Source: Glossina fuscipes
Taxonomy: Eukaryota; Arthropoda; Insecta; Diptera; Glossinidae
Reading direction: 5' to 3'
Assembly (NCBI RefSeq): GCF_014805625.2
Contig: NW_023998464.1
Span: 7,969,813 to 8,033,812, forward strand
DNA: 64,000 nt
Below, piece by piece: positions 1 to 11,000 of this stretch; the first letter of the stretch is position 1; each line of letters opens with the position of its first letter. The notes under the pieces were generated by a model. That model was given only the letters and a program-made list of their open reading frames with translations, did not search any database and was not told the DNA's origin. A program made the position numbers and the translations under genes.

Positions 1-2568
1 CAGAAGCAACCTATTTTCATACGGAGGAAGAGAGGCAATCGGATCCCAACCCATATTTCTAAGGGCAAACAGCAAGAATTGCTTTTGAACAGATTCAATT
101 GAATCTACGTAGCACCTATATGAAGGAGACCACACAACTGAGGCATACTCGAGTATGGGTCTAACCAAACACATGTACAGCCTTTTCGTAATGTAGGGAT
201 CATCAAGCTCTTTGGACCACCTTTTTATAAAACCAAGCGCGGACCTAGCTTTGCTAATCGAGAGCTCAATATGCAAGTTAAAACGTAACCTATGGTCAAA
301 TAGAACGCCTAAATCTGTAATCGAATCGACGTACTCCAACTTATGCGAATCTATGAAATACTGAGTAATGAATGACTTTCTTCTTGAGAATGAAAGCTTC
401 TTACATTTACTCAGATTTAGTTTCAGGAGATTCAAAGAGCACCATGCAACAAAATTATCCAAATCACCTTGAAGCTGATGTGATTGCGATTCAACAGAGA
501 AGGAAGAAAACAGTTTCACATCATCAGCATACATTAAGATCTGGCTGGAATTAACCACTGATGGGAGATCGTTAATGTATAAACTAAATAAAATGGGGCC
601 TAAGTGACTTCCTTGAGGTACGCCAGACGTAACGGGGAATTCATCCGGGGTGATGAAGTTAAATAAAACCCTGAAGGATCTATTGTGAAGATAAGAGCTT
701 ATCCATTTCACTAAGTAGGGTGGGAAACCAGAGGCTTGGAGTTTAAAGATAAGTAGTCTATGGTTAACCACATCAAATGCTTTGCTTAAATCAGTGTAAC
801 TAACATCTGTGCGAGAGCCACTAGAAAACGACTTGAAAACATGACAGGTAAACTCTAACAAGTTGGTGACTGTAGATCGCCCTTTCCGAAAGCCGTGCTG
901 GTGCGGAGAAATATACGAATTAATGGCAAAGGCCAAATGCTGAAACACAATACGCTCGAACAACTTGGGCAAGACACTCAACTTGGCTATGCCTCTGTAG
1001 TTCTCAACAAATTGTCTACTTCCACTCTTGTGGATAGGAATAAGGAAACTACTCTTCCAACATGAAGGGAAAACACCTGAATACAAGGACATGTTCAAAA
1101 TCTTTGAGATCACACCACACAACTCGACAGCGCAAGATTTAAGTACACATGATGGAATTCCATCAGGTACTGGCGCACAACTGTATTTTAGAGAACTCAA
1201 CCCTTTGAAAACATCATCTTCCGAAGTAACCAAGTTAGGTATTGAAACCGAGTTAGTTATAGGATATGGGTAGTTTGCTGATAAACCGAAATTAGCAATC
1301 GAAAAGTTTCGTCGGAAATACTCAGCAAATAGATTTGAGATTTCAAAATCATCCGAGGAACCAGAGCCATTAAAAGAAACATGAGAGGGATATGTGGAAA
1401 TTTTTCTTTTAGAGTTAACAAATTTAAAGAAGAATTTAGGATTAGCAAACAGAGAGGATTTAATGAACTGAAGGTCTCTGCAGTAATAATGATGGTTGAG
1501 GGAGTTAAATCTATGCCTCGCCACCGAGTAAGCGACATAGTCGAGCGCAGAGCCACTTTTCGAATATTTTTTGAATAGCGAGTTTTTTCTATTCTTGTGA
1601 TATTTAATTGTCTTATTAAACCACGGGGGACATCTTCTTCGAGGTCGACAATGCTTGATCGGAACAGATACAGCAATAGCTAGATTTAATGTATTGTAGA
1701 ACGATGGCAATAAGCTTTCAATACTACCGGTTGAGAAATCAAGCGTCAGATGTGAAAGACGATGTTTTAGTAATACAATATTGATTTTATGAAAATCATA
1801 ATAATTATTTAAAAAAGTTTGATTTGGCACATTAAGGCATTTCAACAAACCATCATTAATATGATGAAAGGAAATGCATATCGATGGATGATAAGGATCC
1901 TCAGGTAAACTAAAAGGTGGACAACGATTTACGTAAATCTCGGGAAAATTGGCAAAGCAGGGATCAAGCAGTCTACCATTACAATTAGGGGTACGATTAT
2001 ATTGACCCAAATTATGATCAAACAATTCACTAAAGAACACAACAGCCCTATCAGACGTTGAAGTAGGAACCAAACAGCCAGAATTATCACTGTTACACCA
2101 AGTGACTTGAGGCAAATTGAAGTCACCGAATGCAACGACCAAATCGGTGGGTCTAGACCGCTTGGCCACTTCACAAATGAGGGCAGCGTGTTTCCTGTAA
2201 ATGGAGATGTCAGAATTTGGGGGAATATAGGAGCAGGTTATAAATAGATGTTTATCAGGCATATTCGCATGAATAGCGATAAATTCAACGTCAGGAGAAG
2301 TGGGAAATTCAATTAAATTGGACGGGACTGACGCAGATATGGAAATTAATACACCACCACCAATGCGATTTACTCGATCATTTCTAAACACTTGGAAAGA
2401 ATTATGAAAAAGTTCCGACGAATGTAGATCGGGTTTTAGCCAAGTTTCAGTAAAGGCCAAACAGAAAAATTCCGTGTTCACTGAATTTAGAAAAGTGGAA
2501 CGAATTTTCGAATTTAGGCCCCTAACATTTTGATAAATGAGAGATAGTGGGCCTGAAGAAACAATTAG
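1..2568 (-). CDS. Retrotransposon ORF2, endonuclease-reverse transcriptase (partial, runs off left edge)
   Basis: The polyprotein nicks target DNA and reverse-transcribes the element RNA. I read every codon of this frame from 2601 to 1 and found no stop: 856 codons lie in the window after the slippery site, and about 960 aa are expected if it ends like copy B. Endonuclease (EEP) motifs in order: YQNVRGLNSK (catalytic Asn), TETW (Glu), GDFNLP (Asp/Asn), GRLLD, then DPYHPS (His). The RT core follows, with SPGPDGIP, NYRGIAKLSVLPKLFE, HGFRKGRST, TDLSKAFD, GVPQGS, and YADD at 531-520. There is no ATG in this frame before the first two catalytic residues; the first Met is in HANMPD, near 2260. That is why frameshift expression is inferred. 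The C-terminal ~104 codons lie outside the window. Confidence 0.88.
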
Positions 2569-3617
2569 TTTTTTGAAGGCGACAAGACTATTGCCTTGGT
2601 ATTACGGGGACGATCTCGAGGGATGAATTCCTTAATTAAGGATCCTACTGGCCACAGTGATTTGTTTAACAACATATCACTGTTTTCAGTCGGAACTAAT
2701 ATTTTAAAAGAGGAGATTGCCCTAGCTTGAGAAGGAGCCATTTTGAAGATGCTAACACGATTTAAGTTGACTGATGGGACTTTCGTCACCAGATAACCTT
2801 TTATGTTATCCACCGATGTTTCAGGTGCCAGTCTTGACACAAATATTGCTTTTCTGGGAGGAACTGCCGTCAAGCAAAAATCATTATTTGGAACAGGAGG
2901 GGGGTTCACAGTAGGTGAGTTTCGAGTTGGGGAAAATATAGATGGGGTTATCGCCCTTGTACCGGCAGCTTGTGAGACTTGCCCAGTCTGGTGACCAGCA
3001 TTCACACGCGAACAACCAGGAGGAGAGGATGACTTATTTTTCACTTCATTACTTTTAGGCGATGGCACTTGATTAGAGTGAGTGGCGGCTCTGGGCGGAG
3101 ATACCCTTGCCACTTCAGCGTAGCTTAAAACCGATGGACTTGCCGGTTTGTTTGTAACTGTTTTGCTACCAACCGACTCAGCAATATCGGAAACATTACT
3201 GTTCATTTTAGAGTTAGAGGGAGCGGTAACTTGTACCAACGAATTAGATTTGGAGAAAGCCAGAGGTGACGTTCCACACGCTACGCTACGAGTAGAAGAT
3301 GAGTGTCCAATAAAGCGACACTCATCAAACCTAGACTTAATGAGCTCAAACTTTTCCCACAAGGAGCCGAGATTTCTACTCAATTCTGAGAAACCATAAC
3401 GGGTCTCCGTGAAAAGTTTATAAAAGTCAATGTCCCGCTGCCTACAGTCAGAACATGACCATCTTAACCCTTTAGACGGATCAGCGACTGCGTCAGCAGC
3501 ACGGCCGAGAATACCGGCAAACTTTGCATGACCAAAACGCTCACAGAGCCAACAAGAAACGAATCTATCAGAATCCGGGCCTGATTTCGCCCGACAAGGT
3601 GTATATAAACACTCCAT
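2565..3617 (-). CDS. Retrotransposon ORF1 protein, 350 aa, PHD-like finger plus RRM-like C-terminus
   Basis: Likely RNA-binding chaperone of the element's RNP. With the start at 3617, residues C3, C8, C22, C25, H30, C55 and C58 form a PHD-like zinc finger that lacks one canonical ligand. A region of about residues 60-105 looks helical. A Ser/Pro/Thr-rich linker follows to about residue 260. The C-terminal part (IFVSRLAPETS, FKILVP, LWPVGSLIKEFIPRD) resembles the RRM-like domain of insect CR1/Jockey ORF1 proteins. The frame is open for a further 79 codons upstream to 3854, but that stretch is a hydrophobic translation of a T-rich leader, so I chose the ATG just before the finger. The stop codon TAA follows the slippery heptamer A AAA AAC. 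ORF2 follows in the -1 frame. No stops or frameshifts are seen, so the copy looks young. Confidence 0.85.
   Translation of the reverse strand: MECLYTPCRAKSGPDSDRFVSCWLCERFGHAKFAGILGRAADAVADPSKGLRWSCSDCRQRDIDFYKLFTETRYGFSELSRNLGSLWEKFELIKSRFDECRFIGHSSSTRSVACGTSPLAFSKSNSLVQVTAPSNSKMNSNVSDIAESVGSKTVTNKPASPSVLSYAEVARVSPPRAATHSNQVPSPKSNEVKNKSSSPPGCSRVNAGHQTGQVSQAAGTRAITPSIFSPTRNSPTVNPPPVPNNDFCLTAVPPRKAIFVSRLAPETSVDNIKGYLVTKVPSVNLNRVSIFKMAPSQARAISSFKILVPTENSDMLLNKSLWPVGSLIKEFIPRDRPRNTKAIVLSPSKN
2568..2574 (-). other. Predicted -1 ribosomal frameshift heptamer A AAA AAC at ORF1/ORF2 junction
   Basis: Minus-strand codons of ORF1 end TCA AAA AAC TAA. The heptamer A AAA AAC fits X XXY YYZ in the zero-frame phase required for tandem slippage, and the -1 frame continues AAA AAA CTA ATT into ORF2. 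About 13 bases downstream, AGGCCC (plus-strand 2549-2554) can pair with GGGCCT (plus-strand 2516-2521) across a 27-base loop, a modest possible stimulator. Known: this heptamer is an efficient -1 site in retroviruses and some retroelements. Its use in this element is inference. Confidence 0.6.
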
Positions 3618-3873
3618 GTCCTGTCCAAAAGACAGTTGTTGATTATGAGGAACAGACACACAAATCACTAAAAAAAAATCCTGAACATAAAAATTTATCA
3701 ACCAATTTGTGCAAAACTTCTCTGTTAAGTTGACACTGTAACGAGAGATCACTAGCAACACAAACTCCAAACAGTAAAAAAAATAACAGAGAAAAAGAGA
3801 GAAAACAAAAAAAAAAGAGAGATTTATATCAGAGCTCAAAATTTTTGTTTGCAAAAATCAAATGAATCCAAGC

Positions 3874-3897
3874 GTAAAAGAAAAATATTTCTTTTAC
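3874..3897. repeat. Perfect 10-bp inverted repeat near the 5' end of copy A
   Basis: Arms GTAAAAGAAA and TTTCTTTTAC are separated by AATA. It lies just outside or at the 5' end of the retrotransposon. No function is assigned. Confidence 0.5.
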
Positions 3898-4368
3898 ATT
3901 GAATTCACTCACTTTCTTCTCAAAATATATTATAAAATCACACACTATAAGGCAGAATAGCCACGAAATTCAACAAAAAATTAAAATTTTAATTGCCGAC
4001 ACAAAATATGTACGACTATACCGCGCGACAAAGTTGCCAGACTGCAAATCAGCAAATTTTGATTGCAACGAAAAAAAAGCATTTGGCTCAGTGACTAATT
4101 TTCTGATTCTTGAATTTGGAAACATTTTTTAAGTTTCCTCATTTTCTACTTCGTCGCCCAAAATCTAACCGGTTGAGTTATAACAAGATATTTGATTCCT
4201 AGCGCTATAAAATAAAAACATTTTATAATAATGGAAAGGAATTTTATTTGTAGCTGTTTTTCGTATTTATTATTCAAAATACATGAATATTTGTTAAAAT
4301 ATCTGACAATATTATCTGAAATCGTAACGTGAACCATACCAGCTCCTATAACAATTTTCTCATTTTGA
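3898..4368. other. AT-rich flank, no gene seen
   Basis: Low-complexity A/T-rich sequence between the retrotransposon and the candidate exon. I see no supported ORF, RNA gene or transposon end. Confidence 0.5.
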
Positions 4369-4465
4369 TTGAGTGTACGAATGTTACGTGCATACTGGTT
4401 GCAACGCTACTTGTATTTTTCCATTGCTTGCTCTCATGACACGTGTAACATTTGGCTTTCTGCAG

Positions 4466-4573
4466 AGTTCAAGCATAAGCGTCCCGCTCTGGACCTTCGT
4501 CTGCGGCGGATATCCCACCGAGATCCCTACTACTCCATCGCTACCAATAAGGTTGTACACACAGCACAGCACA
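4466..4573 (+). CDS. Candidate internal coding exon, 35 full codons, phase 1-1, unknown gene
   Basis: The stretch is preceded by a pyrimidine-rich acceptor (TTTGGCTTTCTGCAG) and followed by a consensus donor (CACA|GTAAGT at 4574). Inside, the frame with 2 leading bases and 1 trailing base reads FKHKRPALDLRLRRISHRDP, then YYSIATNKVVHTAQH. Third positions are G/C-rich (GAC, CTG, CGG, ATC, ACC, AAG), unlike the AT-rich surroundings. The peptide is basic and I do not recognise it. The same frame stays open without splicing from the ATG at 4381 to 4776 (131 codons), so it may instead be part of a longer ORF. Another donor is possible at AATAAG|GTTGTA (4551). If real, this is one exon of a gene with very large introns, whose neighbours lie outside what I can find here. 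Confidence 0.35.
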
Positions 4574-4779
4574 GTAAGTGGAGAGAGTATTCATCTCTTA
4601 GCGGTATATTGAGACAATATTTTATGTTTTGCCGTCGCATTTTTACACATTCCCTGGTACGGAGCAACCAAGTCCTCGACTACACGCTCGCGCTGATTCA
4701 TATCTTTCACATTCCCAGTCTTACCAGTATATATTTGCCCGTTCATGGACTTATGGGGGCGATAGTGAGATCTTAAGTT

Positions 4780-7700
4780 TAAGTTGATCACTCTGTTCGC
4801 AAACGAATGGCTCTGGTTCCGTTTCGAAACGAAACGAATAAATGTCAATATTTAATTATAGGCCAGGATGCCAGAAAATTCGTCATTGGTTATGGGCACC
4901 GATAGATTTCGACATGATCTGAGCTCCACAGAGCATGTAGCGCTTTCGATGTTTTACTAGAGTGTCTGCAAAGAGGATTTTTAATGGCTAGGCTCGTTTT
5001 GCAGTTAAATGTGTCGACTCTGATTATGCGAATGTCACTACTAAAAGAATGGAAAAGAATGAACCGATTTTTGTTGTGTACACCTTCCATGTTATGCTTC
5101 AATTTCAAACATAAATTCCCCTTTTTTTCTTTTTTGTTCTCATTCATTAATATATTTGGAAATAATGATGTCTGTGTTCTATTTTTTGTACTCAAAATGC
5201 GCGCATACTCCGAAGCTCTCATCCAAGTGCATTTTGGCCTTAGAGGTATATAAAAAGCTTTGGACCTGCTAAGGTTATCAAGGCTGCTGGTTTTAACTAA
5301 CTACATGTATATCATTTCGGTAATCGATTACACTTTTCCACCGAATTCCTAATTACCGATGTTTATAATCTCTCTCTGCAGTAAGTCGCTAGAATGTTGC
5401 TTTGAAAGTTATTTATATCTTTTAAATTTTTGTTTTTATTGCGGGCGTACTTGTAAACAGACCACGCTCATTTTTCGAGATATGGTGATGGCTGTAAGTT
5501 GCAAATGGATATGTGAAGTTTCAGTTGGCTGTGTTTTTTTTTTAATTCCTATGATGGTGAGAGCAACAGCTTACACATATAACAGATATAGAAACACACA
5601 AATCTGCCTTGGTATATTTGGTGGACAATATATAAATTTGCATTTGGGCACGTTTTTGGATGTAGGGAAAATATTTTGTAAACTTGTATATTTCGGTACT
5701 AAAGCTAGAGCCAACCACATTATGAAGAGAATATTAAGACTAATGTGCGGAATATTAAGACTAATAACATCGGTAACAAGCTGTTTCTTGTATGAACGAA
5801 AATTTAGCCACTGAAACTTTTTGAGCTTAAATGAAGTCGTGACCAGAGCTTTTAATCGATCTCTTTGCTGGCTTGATGGCCTGTGTGACGATGTTTTTCA
5901 AGTAAATATGATGGCTGGAAGATATACAATTCTTCCAAGTTATTGCATTGATTTATTTAATCTTTCAATTTATCATTAGTATTGAAGCGGTCTGAAGTGT
6001 GTGAACCAAATTGACTTTATTAGAAAACATTCGCATATATCGCGAGAGCGTCTAAAGTTATTGATCGTGAACACGATGGCTTTTACATAAATTTCAGATA
6101 TTTTTCAAACATTATCGCATAAACGTCTGTTAGGCTAATACGATCGACGATATCGACCCTGGGCTTTTAATTTTAATATTTTCAAAATTAAATTAAGTAA
6201 AATCTTCACCTACTTATAGTAAGAATTGTTTAGTATATTAGTGTAATACTGTTTAGTTTATCGATTGTTTGAAAATCTTTATTAAAATTTATTTGCTGAA
6301 GTATTTTTTCTTTATTTTCGCTTTTCTAATCTGAGGTGGATGTTGTAGAAAACAGTCTTCTCATATTTTTTTTTGTCTAGTTTCCCTCTTGTTATCATGA
6401 AACTTGTTTTATGCTTTTTTACAGTTTTTAAAGCATTTGTTGTCGAGTAAACTAAATGACTATTTTGCAGGTGTCCATTCATTTACTATTGAAAATTCAT
6501 TTATCTTGCGATTGTGTTTGCAGTAATTTCGAGCAGATTGCATCTGCCTCGCTCTGCACAGTAATTGATGATGGTCGTAATCTAACTAGCATACGTATAT
6601 AAATACACGTAAATACACGTTTATATGCATACATATTGGCTTGAAGTCGTAACAGTATTGCAGTCGTAATAAATCATTAATGTAGAAAGACATAAATGAA
6701 AAAAAAACATTGCAAATAAATACTTAATAACATTTTTAAGGATATTTTATATGTTATTAATTTTTAATTTTTAAAACTTTTACATTTTATTGCAATCAAT
6801 AAAATATAATTCTACGTGCGTGTGTGCCTTTATGTCTAAGCCTGCATATATAGGTAAAGGTCTACTATAGATTCATTTATCTGTGTCACAATCAATCGAT
6901 TACGGTATCTTTGGTAAATTGTCTTGACAACAGCCTCTATGTACATAAATGTTTGAGAGCAAAATTTATTTTACTTCGATTACATACACAGTTGAACCTC
7001 GGATCAAAGACACCGTCTAAAAGATTCAGAAACTTAATTGTAGAAAAATTTGCGTTGTTTAATAAATCAAATGTTTCAAAGCTTTCAAATGCCACAAAGC
7101 TTCATCCCGGTACAGTTAGTACTAGGAGAAGTGCATAAATGGCCTTCCAAATCACGCTGTGTGGCGTCGTTTGCGAAAAATTCCTCAACAACGACAAAAG
7201 GAATCACTAACTGATAAAAGTCATAGTTATCCAGTTAGAAAGTGTTAAGGAGTTGGGCACACTTACAGAAGTGTTCGTTATATGTAAGCACGTTTGATGA
7301 TTTTTTATATTCGTATTAAATTTAAAAGTGTTAGAAACGGTGAAACTACGGTGTGCCATGTGTTATCACATGGACAGGGTATATAAGGTGGACGTTGAAG
7401 GGCAGATGTATGTGGAGGTAAGAAGAGATTTTATTTTCGGCACTTTTAAAAAAAGACAAATAACACGCAAATTATAGGGATAACTAGCGTCTCCAACAGC
7501 CTTAATCTTCCTAAATATCATTTTGATACAGTGGGCTGAGCAGAAAAACACTATTCAGAAGCTGAGTTTCATGTCTGTCGAGGGGTTCGTAATATATCCA
7601 AGTCTTATTGTCGGTTAGCAGAGTCATTTCATTCAGCGGCGCACTTCTCTAAAGCCGATAAAGCGTTATCGACACTTGTCTTCTCTTACTCATCAGATAG

Positions 7701-8050
7701 TAACTTGAGCAATCGCTTTGTTCACCGTTCGTTTATTGGCAAGCTTTTGCAAAAAGACCGTAAATGATGACAAGTGAGCTAAAAATCTGTCGCTTATCCA
7801 AATTTTTTTGCGCTAAAGACCTGTTTGCGTACTTGACATTCAGATTAACTGCAAGAAGAAGAATGGTCCTTCGGTGTTTCATATTTCAAGTATCCACTGT
7901 ACATTTCTTGTTCATATAATATAATAATGTTCATATAATGTATAAGCGTCGGTTTGCATTTATACAGCAAGCCTTTACGCTAATATATTGAATAGATTTC
8001 ACCACATAGCTATTCCTACAAACACATATTCATACATTTGTACATATTAA
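4780..8050. other. AT-rich non-coding stretch
   Basis: No supported gene. It holds a 151-codon unrecognised ORF (5359-5814), a 21-base tandem duplication of GAATATTAAGACTAAT (5729 and 5750), and a possible short exon at 7358-7417. All are discussed as low-confidence observations. Confidence 0.4.
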
Positions 8051-8072
8051 TATATATATATATATATATATA
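8051..8072. repeat. (TA)n microsatellite
   Basis: Eleven uninterrupted TA units, with shorter TA-like sequence on both sides. Confidence 0.9.
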
Positions 8073-11000
8073 CATACCGTATAGGCATTCATTTTTAATG
8101 GTTTTGCAGTCGATTGTAATTTGTTTTATTTGTCGATTTATCAAATCATTTGTCATTCGACGATTTATCAAAATATTTAAACAAACGCAAAAAGAGAGAT
8201 AAAGAATAACGCAAATTGATATTGTGCAATAATGCTAAAGGCTTAAGCAAGCGATACGGTCTGCGTTTTGCGACAGTTATTGGTTGAGAAGCTGCTTAGT
8301 TAAAGAGGATGTAGTGATGTTCGCATGTATGCTTTATTAAAGAGAGATGATACTTGCTTTGATTTAAGTCTACGAACAAAACAGAAGCAACCGCGTAGTG
8401 GAAGCGCCGCTTTTGTCCGTTACGAGAATGAAATTCTTTAAGTCAATAAAGAGAACTTGATGGAAATTGTTTAAAAATAGTAAGACGTAAAAATGTTTTT
8501 TTCTCCAAGGACTATTGATCGTGGTTTTGATTTCATTACAAAGAAAGCATCCGTGCGCGGTCACAAACGGAATCAAGGTTCACTGTTAAACCCCTTGATG
8601 GTGGATGGAGAATAACGGCCGGTCCAATACAAACTACAACAGAGCTGCCCCAAAACGTCTTAAGGTCAAAGGAGATTTACTTCAGATTCATCGCAAACCT
8701 CATTCATTTTCTAGTTCGATAAGGCCATTTCAATGGCGATTGTCTTACTCCTTGGCTGGCCCTCGGTTGAACGAAACGAACGACCGATGGTTCTAGAGAA
8801 CCCATCTGATTAAACCTTCATGCCAGTTGCAGACGTGAAATTTCTTAAGACATCTAATCGCAAACCAACTGTTTTATGTGGGGCATGTCGCATTCAACTG
8901 TTTTTCTTAACTTCCGATATGGAGAGCAAAAAGTGCATATTCAGCATGTAATGTTTAGGAAATTTAAACAAGGAAATAACGCTCTGGCGAAAATATGCGG
9001 CGTATGCGGTGAAGGACCGATAATTGATCGCTAGTTAGAAATTGGTTTGTAAAATTCCGTTATGGAGGTACGACCTTAAGAGATGGTACCTCCTGACTTT
9101 CTGACTTTGACGACAATTGATTGAAAGGCAATATTCGAGCAAAAACCACGCCTACCAACGAGAGGTATAGAAAAAAGACTAAATACCTGACAATCAACTG
9201 TTGAATTAATATAATTTTGTTATTAATGAAAACAAAATAAACATCTGATAAACGAAAATATCTAAAAAACAGAAGATACTTGAGACTCGCCCTAATAATA
9301 ACAAGTAAGAAAGTTTTATTAGGCCGTGACCGAATCTTCAAAACCAATTACCCAAGGATGTGGTGTATATTCATTTTATTAAAACGCTCGCAACATTTAG
9401 AAGAAGGTGTATGTATTCCTGAACACGTCCGTTGTCCGTTTGTCTGTGTAATGGCGTTTGATATTTATGAGAAGACATGTTCAATTTTTTTTAGAATCTA
9501 CAGGATAATGTTCAATACTCTATTTTAATTACCGTATACGTAACAATTAGAAAACTACAAAAAAGTGAAGAAAGTGAGAATTTGATCACTAATAATTATC
9601 TGTGGGGAGACACCTCTTTGAACGTGAAGAGTAGGGTTGCCCATAAACTAAATTTAGACAATTTCAGTGAAAATCGAGCGTGTCTGCTAAAACATTTGGC
9701 TCGCTTTATGTGCAAACTTGTGCGCGAGGACTATCTATGTTTCTGCCAAATTCAAATTCGATATGTAAATTTTTGCGATCAGAAGAATAACAACAACACA
9801 CATTTATGCAGACACATAGACGGAGGGATATGAATAAATCGATTGAGAATTGGATGCTATTCAAGAATATACTTACTTTATAGGATCTCTTAATCTTCCT
9901 TTTGCGTTTTCCAACCATCATGCCAAAATAAGTGTATCGTTTTCCTTTAATGGTGAGTACAGAAATAATTCAAACTCATATTTAACTTCTGTTAAAAATT
10001 TCAATATTGGATAAATATGTTTATTCGATCGAACACGTTTTTCGAAATTGAAAAAGTTTTTTTTACACATCTCGTTCAAAAAGTGCCGGGAACTTTCAAC
10101 AATAAACAATTTTTATGTTAATTATCCATGTTTCATGTTATCCTTTATGATTTTCTTTATTTTGGGTTAACATAGTTACGGCACTGCTCAAGTCCACGGT
10201 AAGCCTGCCCTTGTGGACATTTTGCGGTATGATTTTTGTATTGGTTTTCGAACCTTCATTTACGTTAACAAAATCGTATGTAACAAAATAAATTAAAAGG
10301 AGAGAAACCGCTGTGGTTCACTTGACTAAACCAATCAGCTTAATCGCTGACGCTGACGTTTTTGGTTTGAGGTGTATTTTTTAAAAGTCTAGACTTAGCT
10401 GTCTTTCTTAAATTTCAATAACTATTTTATATACTGAAATAATTTGTGAGTTCAATAACGTTTGCAGCCTAGTAAAGTGGGAAAAGACGTACAGCATTCG
10501 AGTATACGGGCTTTTCACAGAATATTTTCTTGTACGCATTTCCCAGATATTTCTTAATATTTTCTTGCGTGGCGACATTCAAGTTGTCGTTTTTTTGATC
10601 AGGCGTCATTAAAATTGCTGATAAAATGTTCACATAGCAGCTCTTTGGCAACATTTCCATATCTTGTGGCTCTCAGATCCCCAGATACCACGTTTTTGGT
10701 AGAATAAAACAAATTTTTCTAAAACAAATTTTTTGATCAACATCGAAGCGATTTACACAACCATCACAACTACTACTACTACCGTAAGCATTTAATGTAC
10801 ATCAATTTAACTTAAGTCTCATACAAATCGAAAGGCCTTGTCCGGTTCAGTAAGCTTTGAAAACATGATCTCCAATACTTGTTTGACAGATTAATATAAA
10901 ACATACATTTGCTTGATTTCTTTGATTGTTTTCATATATATATTCACTATTGTTTGGCGGAACGTACTAATGGTCCGTTCTGAGACTATTTTTCAAACAG

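Larger units (their letters stand above)
1..3830 (-). mobile_element. CR1/Jockey-type non-LTR retrotransposon, copy A, cut by window edge
   Basis: Seen: on the minus strand, reading from about 3830 down to 1, there is a T-rich leader, ORF1 (3617-2565) and ORF2 (2568 to the window edge). Position 1 pairs with 50360 of copy B and 2193 with 48168, with no net insertion or deletion. Over the first 660 bases I compared column by column there are 11 differences (about 98% identity). Known: insect CR1-clade elements have a zinc-finger ORF1 and an ORF2 with apurinic-type endonuclease plus reverse transcriptase, and copy themselves by target-primed reverse transcription. Inference: the PHD-like finger favours CR1 over Jockey, whose ORF1 usually has CCHC knuckles. 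The copy lacks only its 3' end, which lies left of the window. The 5' end is uncertain (about 3750-3900) and I found no target-site duplication. Confidence 0.9.

Noticed and set aside
1257..1676. 139-codon frame overlapping ORF2 in copy A (and 48685-49104 in copy B)
   Set aside because: It is an alternative frame of a well-supported RT gene, and its substitutions follow the RT frame.
3618..3854. 79-residue hydrophobic N-terminal extension of ORF1
   Set aside because: It is a translation of a T-rich leader. The finger begins two residues after the ATG at 3617, so the extension is more likely 5' UTR.
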